Assembly: GCA_020073265.1 (NCBI GenBank)
Contig: JAIQFN010000041.1
Span: forward strand, 1-52,533
Direction: 5' to 3'
Length of the DNA stretch: 52,533 nucleotides
Source of the DNA: Terriglobia bacterium
GTDB taxonomy: Bacteria > Acidobacteriota > Terriglobia > Bryobacterales > Bryobacteraceae
Both the position numbers and the translations under genes were made by a program. The notes under the pieces were generated by a model that worked only from the letters and a program-made list of their open reading frames with translations, had not been told where the DNA came from and made no database searches. This document shows positions 24,490-31,757 of the stretch, one piece after another. Every line of letters starts with the position of its first letter. Within the stretch, counting starts at the first letter, position 1.

Positions 24490-25266
24490 ATGGTGAAGGC
24501 AGTTCCCGGCATCCTGGCCCAAATTGTCGAGCAGAAAAAGCTCGAACTGGCAGTGCGTGCCGAGGGCGTGGAACGCAAGGCCGAAGCTTCCGTCGCCGGC
24601 CGGCGCGATTTCGTGCGCGCGCTTACCAGCCGCCAGCCGGCCATCATCGCGGAAATCAAGCAGGCTTCTCCCAGCAAGGGCACGCTGGCCGAGCGGTTCG
24701 AACCGGCCGGACTCGCCCAGGCTTATGAGCGCGGAGGAGCTGCGGCGCTTTCGGTGCTCACGGACGAAAAATATTTCCGCGGCAGTTTAGCGGACATGGA
24801 GTCGGCGCGGGCCGCCGTCGAGCTGCCGGTTTTACGCAAGGACTTCACCATCGATCCGTACCACGTGCACCAGGCGGCGGCGCACGGAGCCGATGCGACT
24901 CTTCTGATTGCCGCGATCCTCTCCGAGCGCGAGATGCGCGAGCTGCGGGAACTCGCGGAACGCTACCGCATGGCGGCCTTGGTGGAGGTGCACGACCAGG
25001 AGGAACTGAGCGCGGCGCTGGGATCGGGGGCGCGCGTCGTCGGGGTCAACAATCGCAACCTGAATACCTTCGAGGTCGACCTGGGGGTCGCGTTGCGGCT
25101 GGCTGAAAAGATCCCTGAAGGCATACTGAAGGTCGCCGAAAGCGGCATCCACACGCGCGCCGACGTGGAGCGGCTGTCTGCGGCCGGTTACCAGGCTTTT
25201 CTGGTCGGCGAGCACTTGATGAAATCTCGGGACCCGGCCCAGGCGCTGCGAGCGTTGTTGCCATGA
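24490..25266 (+). CDS. trpC: Indole-3-glycerol phosphate synthase
   Basis: A 258-residue TIM-barrel enzyme converting CdRP to indole-3-glycerol phosphate in tryptophan synthesis. Signature segments: AIIAEIKQASPSKGTL (catalytic Lys and substrate phosphate contacts), PVLRKDFTID (second catalytic Lys), VGVNNRNLNTFEVDL, and VAESGIHTRADVERL. Full length for the family. Its stop overlaps the trpF start (ATGA). It opens a five-gene operon in biochemical order; trpE, trpG and trpD are not in the window. Confidence 0.97.
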   Translation: MVKAVPGILAQIVEQKKLELAVRAEGVERKAEASVAGRRDFVRALTSRQPAIIAEIKQASPSKGTLAERFEPAGLAQAYERGGAAALSVLTDEKYFRGSLADMESARAAVELPVLRKDFTIDPYHVHQAAAHGADATLLIAAILSEREMRELRELAERYRMAALVEVHDQEELSAALGSGARVVGVNNRNLNTFEVDLGVALRLAEKIPEGILKVAESGIHTRADVERLSAAGYQAFLVGEHLMKSRDPAQALRALLP

Positions 25267-25856
25267 TGGTGAAAATCTGCGGGATCACCAATCGGGAGGA
25301 TGCGATGGCCGCGGTGGAGGCCGGGGCTTCGGCCATTGGTTTCAACTTCTATCGCGACAGCCCGCGCTACGTTTCGCCGACCGGAGCAGCCATGGTGGCG
25401 GCGAAGATTCCGGCCTCAGTTTGGAAAGTGGGCGTGTTCGTCGATGAAAGACCCGACGCAGTTGCGAAGATCGCGCTCGAAGTGGGGCTCGATGTCGCGC
25501 AGCTGCATGGTTTGGCGGAAGCGCGAGGTATTCGGATCTGGCGAGCGTGCCAGGCCGCGGACGACCAATCGATGTTGATCGCGCAAGTTGGTTACGAAAC
25601 CGCCGAGGCGTTGCTGATCGATACACCGTCCGAGACGCTCCGCGGCGGTACCGGACAAACATTCGATTGGTCGCGGGCACGGTTCACCGGCAAGAAAGTC
25701 ATCGTTGCCGGCGGGCTGGACGCTTCCAACGTGCGTCAGGCGATTGAAGAGGCGCAGCCCTGGGGCGTGGACGCCTGCTCGCGTCTCGAAAAATCACCAG
25801 GATTGAAGGACCATGAAAAGATGAGACAGTTCATCAAGGCGGCGCTCGGAGTATGA
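25263..25856 (+). CDS. trpF: Phosphoribosylanthranilate isomerase
   Basis: A 197-residue TIM-barrel isomerase (PRA to CdRP). It begins [14 protein letters not shown], with the catalytic Cys in KICGITN. Later landmarks are [27 protein letters not shown] (catalytic Asp) and [12 protein letters not shown], and it closes [19 protein letters not shown]; the family usually reads VDVxSGVE here, so the Cys-Ser-Arg-Leu is a mild departure. It overlaps trpC and trpB by four bases each. Confidence 0.97.
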   Translation: MMVKICGITNREDAMAAVEAGASAIGFNFYRDSPRYVSPTGAAMVAAKIPASVWKVGVFVDERPDAVAKIALEVGLDVAQLHGLAEARGIRIWRACQAADDQSMLIAQVGYETAEALLIDTPSETLRGGTGQTFDWSRARFTGKKVIVAGGLDASNVRQAIEEAQPWGVDACSRLEKSPGLKDHEKMRQFIKAALGV

Positions 25857-27076
25857 CCGCGCCGCAGCCGGATCCCAGCGGACATTTCGGACCTTATGGC
25901 GGGCGGTTCGTGCCCGAGGTGCTGATGGCGCCGCTCGAGCAACTGGAGCGCGCTTACCAGGAGGCGCGCGCCGATCCCGCGTTTCAGGCGGAGCTGAAGG
26001 ACCTGCTCGCCAATTACGCCGGGCGTCCGACGCCGCTGTATCATGCGCGGCGGCTCAGCGAAGCGGCGGGCGGCGGCGCGAAAATCTACCTCAAGCGCGA
26101 GGACCTGCTGCACACCGGCGCGCACAAGATCAACAACTGCCTGGGCCAGGCGCTGCTGGCGCGGCGCATGGGCAAGCAGCGCATCATCGCGGAAACGGGC
26201 GCCGGCCAGCATGGCGTGGCCACCGCGACGGTGTGCGCGCTGTTTGGACTCGAGTGCATCGTCTACATGGGTGAAGAGGACATGCGGCGGCAGCGGCTGA
26301 ACGTGTTCCGCATGCGGCTGCTGGGCGCCAAGGTGGTGGGCGTGGCCAACGGGAGCCGCACCTTGAAGGACGCCATCAGCGAAGCCATGCGCGACTGGGT
26401 GACCAATGTCGATAGCACGCATTACCTGCTCGGCTCCGCGCTGGGCGCACATCCGTACCCCATGATGGTCCGCGATTTTCATCGCGTCATCGGCGAAGAG
26501 ACGCGCCGGCAGATCCTGGAGCGCGAGGGCAGACTGCCGGACTCCATCTTCGCGTGCGTGGGCGGAGGCAGCAACGCCATCGGAATCTTTCACGCTTTTC
26601 TGGGCGATGCGGGAGTGCGGCTGATCGGCGTGGAGGCGGGCGGGCGTGGAGCGGAGCTCGGAGCGCATGCCGCGCGCTTCTCGGGCGGCGCGCCGGGCGT
26701 GCTGCACGGAGCATTCAGTTACTTACTGCAGGACGCCGACGGCCAGGTGGCGCTCACGCATTCGGTCTCGGCGGGACTGGACTACGCGCTGGTCGGCCCG
26801 GAGCACGCCTGGCTGCGCGAGCAGGGCCGCACGGAGTACGTCTCGGCCTCGGATCGCGAGGCGCTCGATGCGGCGCAAACGCTGGCGCGCAAGGAAGGCA
26901 TCATTCCGGCGCTCGAATCGGCGCACGCGGTGGCGGAAGCCGTGCGCCGGGCTGGGAGCGCGCGCGGCGAGCTGTTCGTGATCAATCTTTCGGGGCGCGG
27001 CGACAAAGACACCGACATCTATCGCGAGAATCTGAAGGAGCTGGATGAGCCAGACCAGAATCGGACGGCTCTTTAA
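25853..27076 (+). CDS. trpB: Tryptophan synthase beta chain
   Basis: A 407-residue PLP enzyme joining indole and serine. It opens [20 protein letters not shown], typical of TrpB1. K92 in HTGAHKINN forms the PLP Schiff base. [17 protein letters not shown] and the phosphate-binding [12 protein letters not shown] are intact, as is the C-terminal NLSGRGDKD. Full length, catalytic residues complete. It overlaps trpF by four bases and trpA by 32 bases, so the alpha and beta subunits are coupled. Confidence 0.98.
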   Translation: MTAPQPDPSGHFGPYGGRFVPEVLMAPLEQLERAYQEARADPAFQAELKDLLANYAGRPTPLYHARRLSEAAGGGAKIYLKREDLLHTGAHKINNCLGQALLARRMGKQRIIAETGAGQHGVATATVCALFGLECIVYMGEEDMRRQRLNVFRMRLLGAKVVGVANGSRTLKDAISEAMRDWVTNVDSTHYLLGSALGAHPYPMMVRDFHRVIGEETRRQILEREGRLPDSIFACVGGGSNAIGIFHAFLGDAGVRLIGVEAGGRGAELGAHAARFSGGAPGVLHGAFSYLLQDADGQVALTHSVSAGLDYALVGPEHAWLREQGRTEYVSASDREALDAAQTLARKEGIIPALESAHAVAEAVRRAGSARGELFVINLSGRGDKDTDIYRENLKELDEPDQNRTAL

Positions 27077-27878
27077 GCGTCTGGGCGCCGAAGGGCGTCC
27101 CGCTTTGATCGCATACATCACCGCCGGCGATCCGTCGCCCGATCGGACGCCCGCGCTGGTGGCCGCGCTGGAGCGAGGCGGTGCGGACTTGATCGAGCTG
27201 GGCGTTCCGTTCTCCGATCCCATCGCCGATGGGCCGGTGATCCAGCGCGGAAGCGACCGCGCGCTGAAGGCCGGCACGCGGGTGGCCACGGTGCTCCAGA
27301 TCGCCCGCGAGATCCGGAAGCGATCCGAGATTCCTCTGCTGCTGTTCACCTACATGAATCCGGTGCTGCGCTACGGGCTGGAGGCGCTGGCGCGCGACGC
27401 GGCTGCATCCGGAATCGACGGCTGCCTGCTGACCGATCTGAGCGTCGAAGAGGCCGAGCCGTATGTGGCGGCCATGCGAGGCGCGGGACTCGACACGGCC
27501 TTCCTGGCCGCGCCTACCAGCAGCGAACGCCGGCTGCGGTTGGTGGCCCAATATTCGAGCGGCTTCGTCTACCTGGTTTCGAGAACCGGCGTGACCGGCG
27601 AACGGGCCAGCGTGTCCTCAGCGGTCGGGCCGCTGGTGAACGCCATGCGCAAGGTGACGGACCTGCCGCTGGCGGTCGGCTTCGGGATTTCGAGCGCGGA
27701 TCAGGTGCGCTCGGTGGGCGAAATCGCGGACGGGGTGGCGGTGGGCAGCGCGTTTGTGCGGACCATCGAGCAGTACGCCGCCTCGAGCGAACTCGAAACG
27801 CGGCTGGAAGCCGTAGCCCGCCAGCTTGCCAGTGGTTTACCATCGAAGAATCGCGATGAGCATGGAACAGCTCGCTGA
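27045..27878 (+). CDS. trpA: Tryptophan synthase alpha chain
   Basis: A 277-residue TIM-barrel subunit cleaving indole-3-glycerol phosphate. The catalytic glutamate is E51 in [19 protein letters not shown]; the catalytic aspartate lies in [10 protein letters not shown] (about residue 60 plus loop). Later [13 protein letters not shown] and [10 protein letters not shown] match the family. AAGGAG sits 4-5 bases before ATG 27045, inside trpB. It overlaps the chorismate mutase start by 23 bases. Confidence 0.96.
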   Translation: MSQTRIGRLFKRLGAEGRPALIAYITAGDPSPDRTPALVAALERGGADLIELGVPFSDPIADGPVIQRGSDRALKAGTRVATVLQIAREIRKRSEIPLLLFTYMNPVLRYGLEALARDAAASGIDGCLLTDLSVEEAEPYVAAMRGAGLDTAFLAAPTSSERRLRLVAQYSSGFVYLVSRTGVTGERASVSSAVGPLVNAMRKVTDLPLAVGFGISSADQVRSVGEIADGVAVGSAFVRTIEQYAASSELETRLEAVARQLASGLPSKNRDEHGTAR

Positions 27879-28131
27879 GTGCCGCAAGAAAATCGACGTT
27901 CTGGATTTGAAACTGCTGGCGCTGTTGAATGAACGCACCCAGATCGTCGAGGAGATCGGCCGTATCAAACGAAACTTATCGTTGCCGATTTACGAACCGA
28001 GGCGCGAGGAAGACGTGTTCCGCAACGTGCTCGCGAGCAACTCGGGTCCGCTGTCGGCCGAAGCGGTGAAGCGCGTGTTCGAGCGCATCATCGATGAGAT
28101 GCGCAATATCCAAAAAGATAAGATCTTGTAG
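27856..28131 (+). CDS. aroQ: Chorismate mutase, AroQ class
   Basis: A 91-residue single-domain helical chorismate mutase (CM type 2). The first helix contains the catalytic Arg in [20 protein letters not shown], followed by VEEIGRIKRNLSLPIYEPRREEDV (catalytic Lys and Arg). It ends VKRVFERIIDEMRNIQKDKIL. It makes prephenate for Phe/Tyr from the same chorismate pool as the trp genes. ATG 27856 is preferred (ATG 27862 is a close alternative); it overlaps trpA by 23 bases. No prephenate dehydratase or DAHP synthase domain is fused. Confidence 0.9.
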   Translation: MSMEQLAECRKKIDVLDLKLLALLNERTQIVEEIGRIKRNLSLPIYEPRREEDVFRNVLASNSGPLSAEAVKRVFERIIDEMRNIQKDKIL

Positions 28132-28137
28132 AGACAT

Positions 28138-28178
28138 GCCGGCTGAATGCCGGCTGCAGCCAGGATTGGCTGCCCCAC
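28138..28178. repeat. Double-hairpin intergenic repeat, copy 2
   Basis: Hairpin A is GCCGGC (28138-28143), loop TGAAT, GCCGGC (28149-28154). Hairpin B is GCAGCC (28156-28161), loop AGGATT, GGCTGC (28168-28173), then CCCAC (28174-28178). The hairpin B stem and CCCAC tail are identical to copy 1 at 13471-13510. It lies between the convergent chorismate mutase and oxidase genes, so it could also act as a bidirectional terminator or mRNA end protector. Confidence 0.75.
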
Positions 28179-28186
28179 GACGCCCG

Positions 28187-29305
28187 TCACCATTCTTTGG
28201 GCCACAGCACGGAACGGTCGATGCTCGCGATGGTGGTGCGGCCGGTCAGCATCATGGCCATTTCCAATTCCTTGCGGAGGATCTCGACCACGCGCGTGAC
28301 GCCGTCTGCGCCGCCCACTCCCAAACCGTAAAGATACGGCCGGCCGATTCCCACCGCGGATGCGCCGAGCGCCAGGGCTTTGAGCACATCGGTGCCGCGG
28401 CGGATGCCGCCGTCGACGATCAGCGGGACCCGTCCGGCGACCTTTTCGGCGACGTGCGGAAGCGCATCGATGGTCGCCGGCACAGTATCGAGATTGCGCG
28501 CGCCGTGGTTGGACACCATGATTCCCGACACGCCGGCCTTCACCGCGATCTCGGCGTCATCCGGATTGAGGATGCCCTTGAGCAGCACCGGTGTCTTGGC
28601 GAACGAGCGCAGCCAGTCGATGTCTTTCCAACTGAGCGTGGGATCCAGATAGTCCCGGCTCTGCAGGTTGGGCAGCGGCCGCGGCGGCACGTCTCCCTGG
28701 GTCGCATATTCGCGGTTGCGCGCGCCGAAGGTGGGCGAATCGACGGTCACGCAAATCGCGCGGCAGCCCGCGTTTTCGGCGCGCTGCACCAGGTCCTTGG
28801 TGAAGCCGCGGTCGCGCTGGACGTAGAGCTGAAACCAGACCGGTCCGGTGGCGGCTTTGGCGACGTCGTCGACGCGCATCGAGGCGCTGCTGCCGATGAC
28901 GTAGAGGGCCTGGGCAGCGCCGGCGCCGCGCGCTGACGCCGCATCGCCGTCCGGATACACCAGCGACTGAAACCCGGTGGGCGCCAGCAGAATGGGGAAC
29001 GGCAGATCCAGTCCGAACAGCTTCACCCGCGTATCGATTTTGGATACGTCCACCAGCGCGCGCGGCCGCAGACGAATGTGCTCGTAGGCTTCGTGATTCC
29101 AGCGCAGCGTAAGTTCGTCGGCCGAGCCGCCCTGCACGCGCGCCCAGGCGGCGGGCGAGACTCGTTTGTGCGCCAGCTCCTCGAAATCGAACAATGACTG
29201 CGCCTGCTGGAGTTCCGAGTTGGGCTTGAGTTGCGCGCGCAGCCGTGACAGCACCCCGCCCATCAGCAAGAATCCCAGAAGAGTGCCTCTCCTTGTCGTC
29301 GCCAT
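28187..29305 (-). CDS. Exported FMN-dependent alpha-hydroxy-acid oxidase/dehydrogenase
   Basis: A 372-residue flavin enzyme of the LldD/glycolate-oxidase family (FMN_dh), which oxidises 2-hydroxy acids. The catalytic base is H267 in SNHGARNLD. FMN-binding segments include LLAPTGFQSLVYPDGD, CVTVDSPTFGARNREY and PLIVDGGIRRGTDVLKALALGA, followed by VGIGRPYLYGL. The N-terminus from ATG 29305 is MATTRRGTLLGFLLMGG, a twin-arginine signal, unusual because most members are cytoplasmic or membrane-facing. A second ATG at 29341 only adds antisense-like residues. The SnoaL-like gene lies 5 bases upstream on the same strand. Confidence 0.88.
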   Translation of the reverse strand: MATTRRGTLLGFLLMGGVLSRLRAQLKPNSELQQAQSLFDFEELAHKRVSPAAWARVQGGSADELTLRWNHEAYEHIRLRPRALVDVSKIDTRVKLFGLDLPFPILLAPTGFQSLVYPDGDAASARGAGAAQALYVIGSSASMRVDDVAKAATGPVWFQLYVQRDRGFTKDLVQRAENAGCRAICVTVDSPTFGARNREYATQGDVPPRPLPNLQSRDYLDPTLSWKDIDWLRSFAKTPVLLKGILNPDDAEIAVKAGVSGIMVSNHGARNLDTVPATIDALPHVAEKVAGRVPLIVDGGIRRGTDVLKALALGASAVGIGRPYLYGLGVGGADGVTRVVEILRKELEMAMMLTGRTTIASIDRSVLWPKEW

Positions 29306-29310
29306 AATGG

Positions 29311-29727
29311 TCAACTCGTATGATCCAGGATGATCTTCCAACCCCGGCTGGTCTTGTGGAACAGCAGGGTGAAGATCCCGCCCGCTTCACCGCCAGCCTC
29401 GGCCGGGCGATCGAGATGGAACCGTCCGATCACCGCGGCGTAATCCGATCCCAACGGCCGGACATCCAGGCCGGAGAACTTTAGTGTACCCATCTTCTCG
29501 CGCGTCGGATAGCGTTTCAGATAGCCGGCCAACACCTCGGCATGGCCTTTGGTGATGGTGGCGCCGACGAACGTGGTCGATTCGGATTTATCATACCCTT
29601 CCATGTAGCCTCGGATGTCGCCGCGGTTCCAGGCCGCCACCTGGTCGTCCAGCACCTGGCGGATCTGTTGTTCCGGAGAAGCGGCCACGAGCGGCAGTGC
29701 GAGCAGCAGCGGCAGGAGCCTGGTCAT
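29311..29727 (-). CDS. Exported SnoaL/DUF4440-like (NTF2-fold) protein
   Basis: A 138-residue protein with a signal peptide (MTRLLPLLLALPLVAAS). The mature part is a single NTF2-like cone: QIRQVLDDQVAAWNRGDIRGYMEGY is the first-helix signature, then GATITKGHAEVLAGYLKRYP, and the last strand ends GWKIILDHTS. This is the DUF4440/SnoaL-like type. It is immediately upstream of the FMN oxidase and probably co-transcribed; both proteins are predicted exported, so a joint periplasmic role is likely. Ligand unknown. Confidence 0.85.
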   Translation of the reverse strand: MTRLLPLLLALPLVAASPEQQIRQVLDDQVAAWNRGDIRGYMEGYDKSESTTFVGATITKGHAEVLAGYLKRYPTREKMGTLKFSGLDVRPLGSDYAAVIGRFHLDRPAEAGGEAGGIFTLLFHKTSRGWKIILDHTS

Positions 29728-29778
29728 AAAGAGAAGTGTACAAGTGAACCCAGACTGAGAGGAATCGCGCCTTGGCAG

Positions 29779-29784
29779 TACAAT
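29779..29784 (+). promoter_or_regulatory. Possible -10 box (TACAAT), leaderless-type spacing
   Basis: TACAAT is separated from ATG 29793 by 8 bases. No ribosome-binding site fits. The -35 region is poor. Included because the same hexamer and spacing appears before 4191. Confidence 0.3.
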
Positions 29785-29792
29785 GAATTCAG

Positions 29793-30089
29793 ATGACGGA
29801 TGTGCAGCTCTATGTCGCGGTTGGCATACCGACGTTTGCCGTGTTGATCGGCATTCTGATGAATTCGATCAATCAAAGCGGGTTGAACGGAAGATTTAAC
29901 AGCATGGATGCGCGGTTCAACAGCGTCGAAGCACGGATCGGCAGCCTCGAAAGCCGGGTCGACGAGCGCTTCAACAACGTCGACGCGCGATTCAATAGCC
30001 TGGATGTCAAGTTCGACACTCTCACGGGCAAGGTTATCGACGTGGACAATCGCGTGACGCGCATCGAAGCCAAGCTCGGCATCAACTGA
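29793..30089 (+). CDS. Small membrane-anchored coiled-coil protein with heptad-like repeats
   Basis: A 98-residue protein. An N-terminal hydrophobic helix (LYVAVGIPTFAVLIGILM) is followed by degenerate seven-residue repeats: RFNSMDA, RFNSVEA, RIGSLES, RFNNVDA, RFNSLDV, KFDTLTG, NRVTRIEA. Small hydrophobic positions recur every 3-4 residues, predicting a parallel coiled coil. The repeats are similar at DNA level too (gcgcggttcaa/gcgcgattcaa), indicating tandem duplication. Similar short proteins are common in Acidobacteria; function unknown. Confidence 0.75.
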   Translation: MTDVQLYVAVGIPTFAVLIGILMNSINQSGLNGRFNSMDARFNSVEARIGSLESRVDERFNNVDARFNSLDVKFDTLTGKVIDVDNRVTRIEAKLGIN

Positions 30090-30152
30090 TCCGGCCTGTG
30101 CGTTTCAACCCCTCCTCAGTGCCGCGTCGAATTGCATGCTAATAATGAGTCT

Positions 30153-30662
30153 ATGGTACGCCTAGATTCAGTTCTCAACTCCTGGAAGACCGTTCGTGAA
30201 GACACTGCGCAGGCCGTGGAGGATTTCTCCGCCCACGAGCTCGACTACAAGCCCACCGCCGACCTGTTGAGTTTCGGCGAAACCGCGCGACACATCCTGG
30301 AGGCGGGCCACGCCCTGGCGGGACTGCTGCTGGATGGAGTGGACAACATGGCGACGCCGCAGTTTCGCCAGATGCTGGGCAAATACACCGCCGAGATTCC
30401 GAAAACCGATGGCGCGGGCGCCCTGGCGCGCGAACTGCGAAGCCGATTGGACGCCGACGCAGCCAGGCTGGCCCAAAAGTCCGCCGACTTTTATGCCGGC
30501 GAGATTACGCGCTTCGACGGCCAGCGCGTAACGCGCCTGGAGATGCTCCAGATGATCAAGGAACACGAACTCACCCACCGCTCCCAGCTTTTCATGTATC
30601 TTCGATTGAAAGGCATCGTCCCGTCCACCACCCGGCGGCGCCTGGCGAAGGCGAACGCATAG
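30153..30662 (+). CDS. DinB family protein
   Basis: A 169-residue DinB-like protein. Markers: LDYKPTADLLSFGETARHIL (second helix with the first His ligand) and LQMIKEHELTHRSQLFMYLRL, with the HxxxHRxQ helix bearing two further ligands. ATG 30153 is used; a TTG at 30132 would extend it by seven residues with no better signal. It stands alone between the coiled-coil gene and the LysW-like gene. Fourth DinB member in the window. Confidence 0.87.
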   Translation: MVRLDSVLNSWKTVREDTAQAVEDFSAHELDYKPTADLLSFGETARHILEAGHALAGLLLDGVDNMATPQFRQMLGKYTAEIPKTDGAGALARELRSRLDADAARLAQKSADFYAGEITRFDGQRVTRLEMLQMIKEHELTHRSQLFMYLRLKGIVPSTTRRRLAKANA

Positions 30663-30715
30663 CGATCGGCTGACGGCTTCTTGTAGTAGAAAAAACTTGG
30701 TTCTGGAGGATGGAA

Positions 30716-30949
30716 ATGGTCAACTGTCCGAACTGCGACGCCATGATCGACGCGGATGAAGACGAGCTGGACGAAGGCGACACGCTGACCTGCGAAGAGT
30801 GTGGCGCCGATCTTACGGTGACCGGCCTGGATCCTCTGGAACTGGAAACCACCGAGGACGAAGAAGAGGAAGAGGAGGAAGAAGAGGACTTCGATTACGA
30901 CGAAGATGAGGAGGATGAAGATGAAGAGGAAGAAGAGGAGTGGCACTAG
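30716..30949 (+). CDS. LysW-like zinc-ribbon protein with a very long acidic tail
   Basis: A 77-residue protein. The first 44 residues resemble the amino-group carrier protein LysW/ArgW: C4-P-N-C7 and C26-E-E-C29 flank an acidic stretch, followed by ADLTVTGLDPLELE, a LysW-like signature. From residue 45 the chain is almost pure Glu/Asp (about 30 residues) and ends EEWH. Authentic LysW ends EDWG-E, with the terminal Glu carrying the substrate, so the normal attachment residue is missing. ATG 30716 is preferred over 30710 because GGAGG ends 6 bases before it. Its tail overlaps the next gene's start. Confidence 0.7.
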   Translation: MVNCPNCDAMIDADEDELDEGDTLTCEECGADLTVTGLDPLELETTEDEEEEEEEEEDFDYDEDEEDEDEEEEEEWH

Positions 30950-31325
30950 GCTCGCGTTCCCGCTGTTGGCGCTGCTGGTAGCCATCCTCCCGCCGGCCGC
31001 TTCCGCCGCCAAAAAGAAACTGGCGCCCGCGGCGTATGGGCTGGTGTCCGGCACAGTCTTTCAGGAATCGGGCTATGCGCTGCCGGATGCGGATGTGGTC
31101 CTCATCCCCGACCCCCAGCCGGACAGCGCACCGGTGAAGGTCAAGAAGCTCCAAGCCATCTCGGATGCGCGTGGAGAATTCGTGTTTCGGGTGCCGCCGG
31201 CGCCCATGCGGTACACCGTGACGGTAACGGCCAAAGGCTTCCAGGTACAGCAGAAATCGGTAACCGTGCAGGGCGAAGAGCGCGTCGACGTAACCTTCCA
31301 GTTGCAGGCCGAGTCGAAACATTAG
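30921..31325 (+). CDS. Exported carboxypeptidase-regulatory-like protein
   Basis: A 134-residue exported protein. The basic n-region (MKRKKRSG) and hydrophobic core (LAFPLLALLVAILPPAA) form a signal peptide ending ASA. The mature part is a single CarboxypepD_reg-like beta-sandwich: GLVSGTVFQESGYALPDADVVLIP, then ARGEFVFRVPPAPMRYTVTVTAKGF. ATG 30921 is chosen because GGAGG lies 6 bases upstream; both codons and the Shine-Dalgarno lie within the acidic-tail DNA of the preceding gene (29-base overlap). Followed 9 bases later by a related small protein. Confidence 0.78.
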   Translation: MKRKKRSGTRLAFPLLALLVAILPPAASAAKKKLAPAAYGLVSGTVFQESGYALPDADVVLIPDPQPDSAPVKVKKLQAISDARGEFVFRVPPAPMRYTVTVTAKGFQVQQKSVTVQGEERVDVTFQLQAESKH

Positions 31326-31334
31326 GGGGGAGTC

Positions 31335-31685
31335 ATGAGAACCCGAGCGTCCCGCTGCGCTTGCCTGCTGATAGTCCTGGCCGGTTGCGGACTCTTCGGC
31401 CAGCAGCCCCGGGAAGACACCAGCACGCGATCGCTGCAGGGCATCGTCACCGACGCGTCGGGAAACATCGCGGCCAAGGCAGTGGTGAAACTGAAGGACA
31501 CCAAGACGCTGCAGATTCAATCCTTCATCACCAGCGCGGACGGAAGCTATCACTTCGTGGGACTCAGCACCGAAATCGAGTATGAAGTGAAGGCCGATCA
31601 TGCGGACGCCACCAGCGGCTGGAAGAAGCTGAGCGTCTTCAACACCAAGAAAGTAGCTACCATCAATCTCAAGCTGAACAAGTAA
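31335..31685 (+). CDS. Small lipoprotein with carboxypeptidase-regulatory-like domain
   Basis: A 116-residue exported protein. LIVLAGC is a lipobox, so the Cys at about residue 18 may be lipidated; a non-lipid cleavage at FGQ is also possible. The rest is a Carboxypeptidase regulatory-like (CnaB/Big-like) beta-sandwich: LQGIVTDASGNIAAKAVVKLKD and TSADGSYHFVGLS are typical. GGGGGGAG precedes the ATG. It follows the related protein at 30921 by 9 bases, forming a pair under the LysW-like gene. Likely an envelope ligand-binding or structural module. Confidence 0.82.
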   Translation: MRTRASRCACLLIVLAGCGLFGQQPREDTSTRSLQGIVTDASGNIAAKAVVKLKDTKTLQIQSFITSADGSYHFVGLSTEIEYEVKADHADATSGWKKLSVFNTKKVATINLKLNK

Positions 31686-31757
31686 CTACCGCCCGGACTC
31701 GGGGCGATTCGCCGATTGGAAACGCGCCGTGGCAGGCCAGTAGTTGCTAGCCTTCCT

